From the NCBI GenBank assembly GCA_900767675.1, contig CAAFZX010000029.1, forward strand, positions 1 through 8,047: a stretch of 8,047 bases of DNA. The letters run 5' to 3'. Every line of letters begins with the position of its first letter. Within the stretch, counting starts at the first letter, position 1. Made by a program: the position numbers and the translations under genes. The notes below the pieces were generated by a model. That model was not told the origin of the DNA, searched no databases, and was given only the letters and a program-made list of their open reading frames with translations. Below, in pieces: positions 5,650 to 8,047 of this stretch. Origin of the DNA: an uncultured Collinsella sp. (lineage in GTDB: Bacteria > Actinomycetota > Coriobacteriia > Coriobacteriales > Coriobacteriaceae).

Positions 5650-5943
5650 ATGTCGTCTTTGAAGCCGCTTGCAGATCGCGTCCTGGTCAAGCCCGACGAG
5701 GCCGAGCAGAAGACCGCTTCTGGCCTGTACATCGCCAGCAACGCTCAGGAGAAGCCGCAGCGCGGCACCATCGTTGCCGTTGGCGCCGGTAAGGTCAACG
5801 ACAAGGGCGAGCGCATCCCCATGGACGTTCAGGTCGGCGACGTTGTCATCTACGGTAAGTTCGGTGGCAACGAGGTCAAGGTCGACGGCGAGAAGTATCT
5901 GCTCATGCGCGCCGACGACATCTACGCCGTCGTCGAGGCCTAG
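5650..5943 (+). CDS. groES: Co-chaperonin GroES (Hsp10)
   Basis: A 97-residue protein of normal GroES length. It forms the seven-membered lid that closes the GroEL chamber in the cytosol. Visible are the N-terminal LKPLADRVLVKP (4-15), the mobile loop that docks on GroEL (about 17-37, EAEQKTASGLYIAS and following), VGAGKV (44-49), the roof-loop region around 50-58, and the conserved VGDVVIYGKFGGNEVKVDG (62-80) and EKYLLMRADDIYAVVE (81-96). The start follows a consensus RBS with 8-base spacing. It is the first gene of the two-gene operon, with groEL 96 bp downstream. Codon use is strongly biased to C/G-ending codons, as expected for a highly expressed gene. Identification is secure. Confidence 0.97.
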   Translation: MSSLKPLADRVLVKPDEAEQKTASGLYIASNAQEKPQRGTIVAVGAGKVNDKGERIPMDVQVGDVVIYGKFGGNEVKVDGEKYLLMRADDIYAVVEA

Positions 5944-5973
5944 TCTCGTCAGAATCTCTGATTCGTCTTTGAA

Positions 5974-6013
5974 CGCGTCCGCCGCATAGGACTCGGAAGC
6001 GGCGACGCGAGTC
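5974..6013 (+). promoter_or_regulatory. groES-groEL intercistronic hairpin
   Basis: CGCGTCCGCCGC (5974-5985) pairs with GCGGCGACGCG (5999-6009) with one bulged base. A competing stem, GACTCG (5990-5995) with CGAGTC (6008-6013), uses overlapping bases, so the two folds exclude each other. The structure ends about 11 bases before the groEL Shine-Dalgarno (GGAGG, 6025-6029). It may stabilise processed groEL mRNA or set the GroES:GroEL ratio; both are inferences. Confidence 0.5.
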
Positions 6014-6039
6014 ACATTTCTTTTGGAGGATTACCTACC

Positions 6040-7677
6040 ATGGCAAAGAACATTACGTTCAACACCGATGCCCGCGCCAAGCTCGCCAAGGGCGTCAACA
6101 CTCTGGCCGACGCCGTTACCGTCACCATGGGCCCCAAGGGCCGTTACGTCGCTCTGCAGCGCACGTTCGGTGCCCCGACCATCACCAACGACGGCGTTTC
6201 CGTCGCTAAGGAGATCGAGCTCGAGGACAACATCGAGAACATGGGCGCTCAGCTGGTGAAGGAGGTCGCCACCAAGACCAACGACACCGTGGGTGACGGC
6301 ACCACCACCGCAACCCTGCTCGCCCAGGCTATCGTCAACGACGGTCTGCGTAACGTCGCCGCCGGCGCCAACCCGCTGGCCATCCGTCGCGGCATCGACA
6401 AGGCCGTCAACGCCGCCGTCGCCGAGATGAAGAAGCAGGCCAAGCCGGTCGAGACCAAGGAGCAGATCGCTTCCGTCGGCACCATCTCCGCTGGTGACCC
6501 CGAGGTTGGCGAGAAGATCGCCGAGGCCATGGAGGTCGTGGGTAAGGACGGCGTCATCACCGTCGAGGATTCCCAGACGTTCGACATTACCATCGACACT
6601 GTCGAGGGCATGCAGTTCGACAAGGGCTATGTCTCCGCTTACTTCGTCACGGACAACGACCGCATGGAGGCCGTGATGAAGGATCCGTATATCCTCATCA
6701 CCGACCAGAAGATCTCCAGCGTTCAGGACATCATGCCTGTTCTCGAGGCTGTCCAGCGCGCCGGCCGTGGCCTGCTTATCATCGCTGAGGACATCGACGG
6801 CGAGGCTCTGCCGACCCTGGTCCTCAACAAGATCCGTGGCGCCCTCAACGTCTGCGCCGTCAAGGCCCCGGGCTACGGCGATCGCCGCAAGCGCATCCTC
6901 GAGGACATCGCCGTCCTCACCGGTGGCCAGGCCGCTCTGGACGAGCTGGGCGTGAAGGTCGCTGACATCACCGCCGATATGCTCGGTACCGCTAAGTCCG
7001 TCACCATCTCCAAGGACAACACCGTCGTCGTCGGCGGCGCTGGCTCCAAGGAGGCCATCGACGCCCGCATCGCTCAGATCAAGGGCGAGATGGAGAACAC
7101 CACCTCTGACTTCGACCGTGAGAAGCTCCAGGAGCGCCTGGCCAAGCTCTCCGGTGGCGTTGCCGTCATCAAGGTCGGCGCTGCTACCGAGTCCGAGCTC
7201 AAGGAGATCAAGCACCGCGTCGAGGATGCCCTGCAGGCTACCCGCGCTGCTGTCGAGGAGGGCATCGTCGCCGGCGGCGGCGTCGCCTTCATGGACGCCG
7301 CTCCTGCGCTCGACGCCGTCGAGATCGACGACCCCGAGGAGAAGATCGGCGTCGACATCGTCAAGAAGGCTCTGACCGCTCCGGTCGCCACCATCGCCAA
7401 GAACGCTGGCTTTGAGGGCGCTGTCGTGGTCGACAAGGTTGCCGAGCTGCCTGCTGGCCAGGGTCTCAACTCTGCCAACGGCGAGTGGGGCGACATGATC
7501 GAGATGGGCGTCCTCGACCCCGTCAAGGTCAGCCGCGTCACCCTGCAGAACGCTGCTTCTGTCGCCAGCCTGATCCTCATCACCGAGGCCACCGTCTCCG
7601 ATGTGCCCAAGAACACTCAGCTTGAGGACGCTATCGCTGCTGCCACCGCTGGTCAGCAGGGCGGCGGTATGTACTAA
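6040..7677 (+). CDS. groEL: Chaperonin GroEL (Hsp60)
   Basis: A 545-residue ATP-dependent chaperonin of usual length, forming double seven-membered rings in the cytosol with GroES. The equatorial domain has GPKGR (31-35), the nucleotide site TITNDGVSVAKEIELED (47-63, D51) and the ATPase motif GDGTTTATLLAQ (85-96, D86). D396 in RVEDALQATR matches the catalytic Asp D398 of the E. coli protein, and AAVEEGIVAGGG (403-414) is the family signature. The apical GroES/substrate-binding segment includes GYVSAYFVTD (196-205). GGAGG lies 10 bases before the ATG. The C-terminal tail is short, ending QQGGGMY instead of long GGM repeats. Codon use is strongly optimised. A large nested hairpin follows the stop. 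Identification is secure. Confidence 0.98.
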   Translation: MAKNITFNTDARAKLAKGVNTLADAVTVTMGPKGRYVALQRTFGAPTITNDGVSVAKEIELEDNIENMGAQLVKEVATKTNDTVGDGTTTATLLAQAIVNDGLRNVAAGANPLAIRRGIDKAVNAAVAEMKKQAKPVETKEQIASVGTISAGDPEVGEKIAEAMEVVGKDGVITVEDSQTFDITIDTVEGMQFDKGYVSAYFVTDNDRMEAVMKDPYILITDQKISSVQDIMPVLEAVQRAGRGLLIIAEDIDGEALPTLVLNKIRGALNVCAVKAPGYGDRRKRILEDIAVLTGGQAALDELGVKVADITADMLGTAKSVTISKDNTVVVGGAGSKEAIDARIAQIKGEMENTTSDFDREKLQERLAKLSGGVAVIKVGAATESELKEIKHRVEDALQATRAAVEEGIVAGGGVAFMDAAPALDAVEIDDPEEKIGVDIVKKALTAPVATIAKNAGFEGAVVVDKVAELPAGQGLNSANGEWGDMIEMGVLDPVKVSRVTLQNAASVASLILITEATVSDVPKNTQLEDAIAAATAGQQGGGMY

Positions 7678-7703
7678 GGCCGACAAGGTCTAGAACTCCC
7701 ACC

Positions 7704-7847
7704 GGGGATCCGGGGGCGTGACGGGGTTTCTCTCCGGAACGTCCTCGGACATGCAAAGAGGCTCCGCATCGCGCTTCGCGCTGCGGAGCCTCTTTGCGTC
7801 CTGCGGAATGTTCCGGAGAGAAGCCCCCGTCACGCCCCCGGATTCCC
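7704..7847. terminator. Nested long hairpin, probable groEL terminator
   Basis: Outer arms 7708-7740 and 7810-7843 are near-perfect inverted repeats (ATCCGGGGGCGTGACGGGG, then TTCTCTCCGGAAC, with one irregularity), extended to 7704/7847 by a G-T pair. Two unpaired strands of about 12 bases come next. Then a perfect 16-bp stem (7753-7768 and 7782-7797; GCAAAGAGGCTCCGCA) is capped by a small CGCG-CTT-CGCG hairpin. The inner stem with CTCTTTGC at its 3' side looks like the intrinsic terminator of groESL. The outer arms are far larger than a terminator needs and recall the architecture of the hairpin upstream of groES. Confidence 0.8.
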
Positions 7848-8047
7848 TGCGTTTACGGCCTTGAGGTCGGCGGGCGGAGGAGGACGTGGTTGAGGGGGAT
7901 GCGTGTCCCGGTCGCTGTTTCGCGGCTCTGCCGCGGAAGGCGCGCTACTTTGGGGCGGATGGAGGACGTGGTTGCTGCGCTAACTTGTCCCTACCGCATT
8001 TCTGGAGCGTTTCCCACCACAAATTACCCTTGGCATACTTGCGCGAA
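7848..8047. other. Gene-free end of window with direct repeat
   Basis: No gene is visible. GGAGGACGTGGTTG occurs at 7879-7892 and again at 7961-7974, an exact 14-bp direct repeat 82 bp apart. Between them CGCGGC-TCT-GCCGCG (7921-7935) is a small perfect hairpin. The AT-richer end (about 8020-8047, with TTGGCATACTTGCG) may belong to the promoter of a gene beyond the window. Confidence 0.5.

Noticed and set aside
6031..7686. Minus-strand frame of 551 codons opposite groEL
   Set aside because: The translation is a low-complexity run of Leu, Asp, Gly and Val caused by the biased codon use of groEL. No RBS or domain is seen.
1..8047. CRISPR array, tRNA or rRNA genes
   Set aside because: No regularly spaced repeats, cloverleaf-like sequence or rRNA core motifs were seen on either strand.

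Overview
The window reads as chromosomal DNA of a high-GC Gram-positive gut-type bacterium. A Coriobacteriia member close to Collinsella is my best guess, from the GC-rich codon use, the strong AAGGAGG-type ribosome binding sites, the groES-groEL layout and the abundant GC-rich hairpins between genes. The placement is an inference; no marker gene here settles the genus.

Layout. 1-34 is a perfect palindrome at the window edge. 168-1353 holds two small membrane-protein genes on the plus strand: a zinc-ribbon/DUF4234 protein and, starting next to its stop codon, a DUF2752 protein. A 17-bp perfect hairpin at 1386-1424 separates them from an M20 family amidohydrolase/peptidase on the minus strand (1460-2923). 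A divergent promoter region of about 160 bp follows, then a plus-strand YtcJ-type metal-dependent amidohydrolase (3086-4729) and its terminator.

From 4796 to 5649 there are about 850 bp with no convincing gene. This stretch holds two inverted-repeat structures. The first is a 238-bp segment bounded by 26-bp inverted ends (4987-5224). The second is a long nested hairpin at about 5286-5529 with 38-bp perfect inner arms. The groES-groEL operon follows (5650-7677). It ends in a second nested hairpin of the same design but different sequence (7704-7847). The last 200 bp are a gene-free stretch with a 14-bp direct repeat.

How the genes work together. GroES and GroEL form the folding chamber and are co-transcribed. 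The M20 enzyme and the YtcJ-type amidohydrolase are divergently transcribed hydrolases of amide-type bonds and may share a catabolic context, but their substrates cannot be read from sequence. The DUF4234/DUF2752 pair is probably a small membrane unit of unknown function.

I see no mobile-element gene, CRISPR array, tRNA, rRNA or defence system. The least explained parts are the structured non-coding DNA around groESL and the absence of a recognisable CIRCE operator there.
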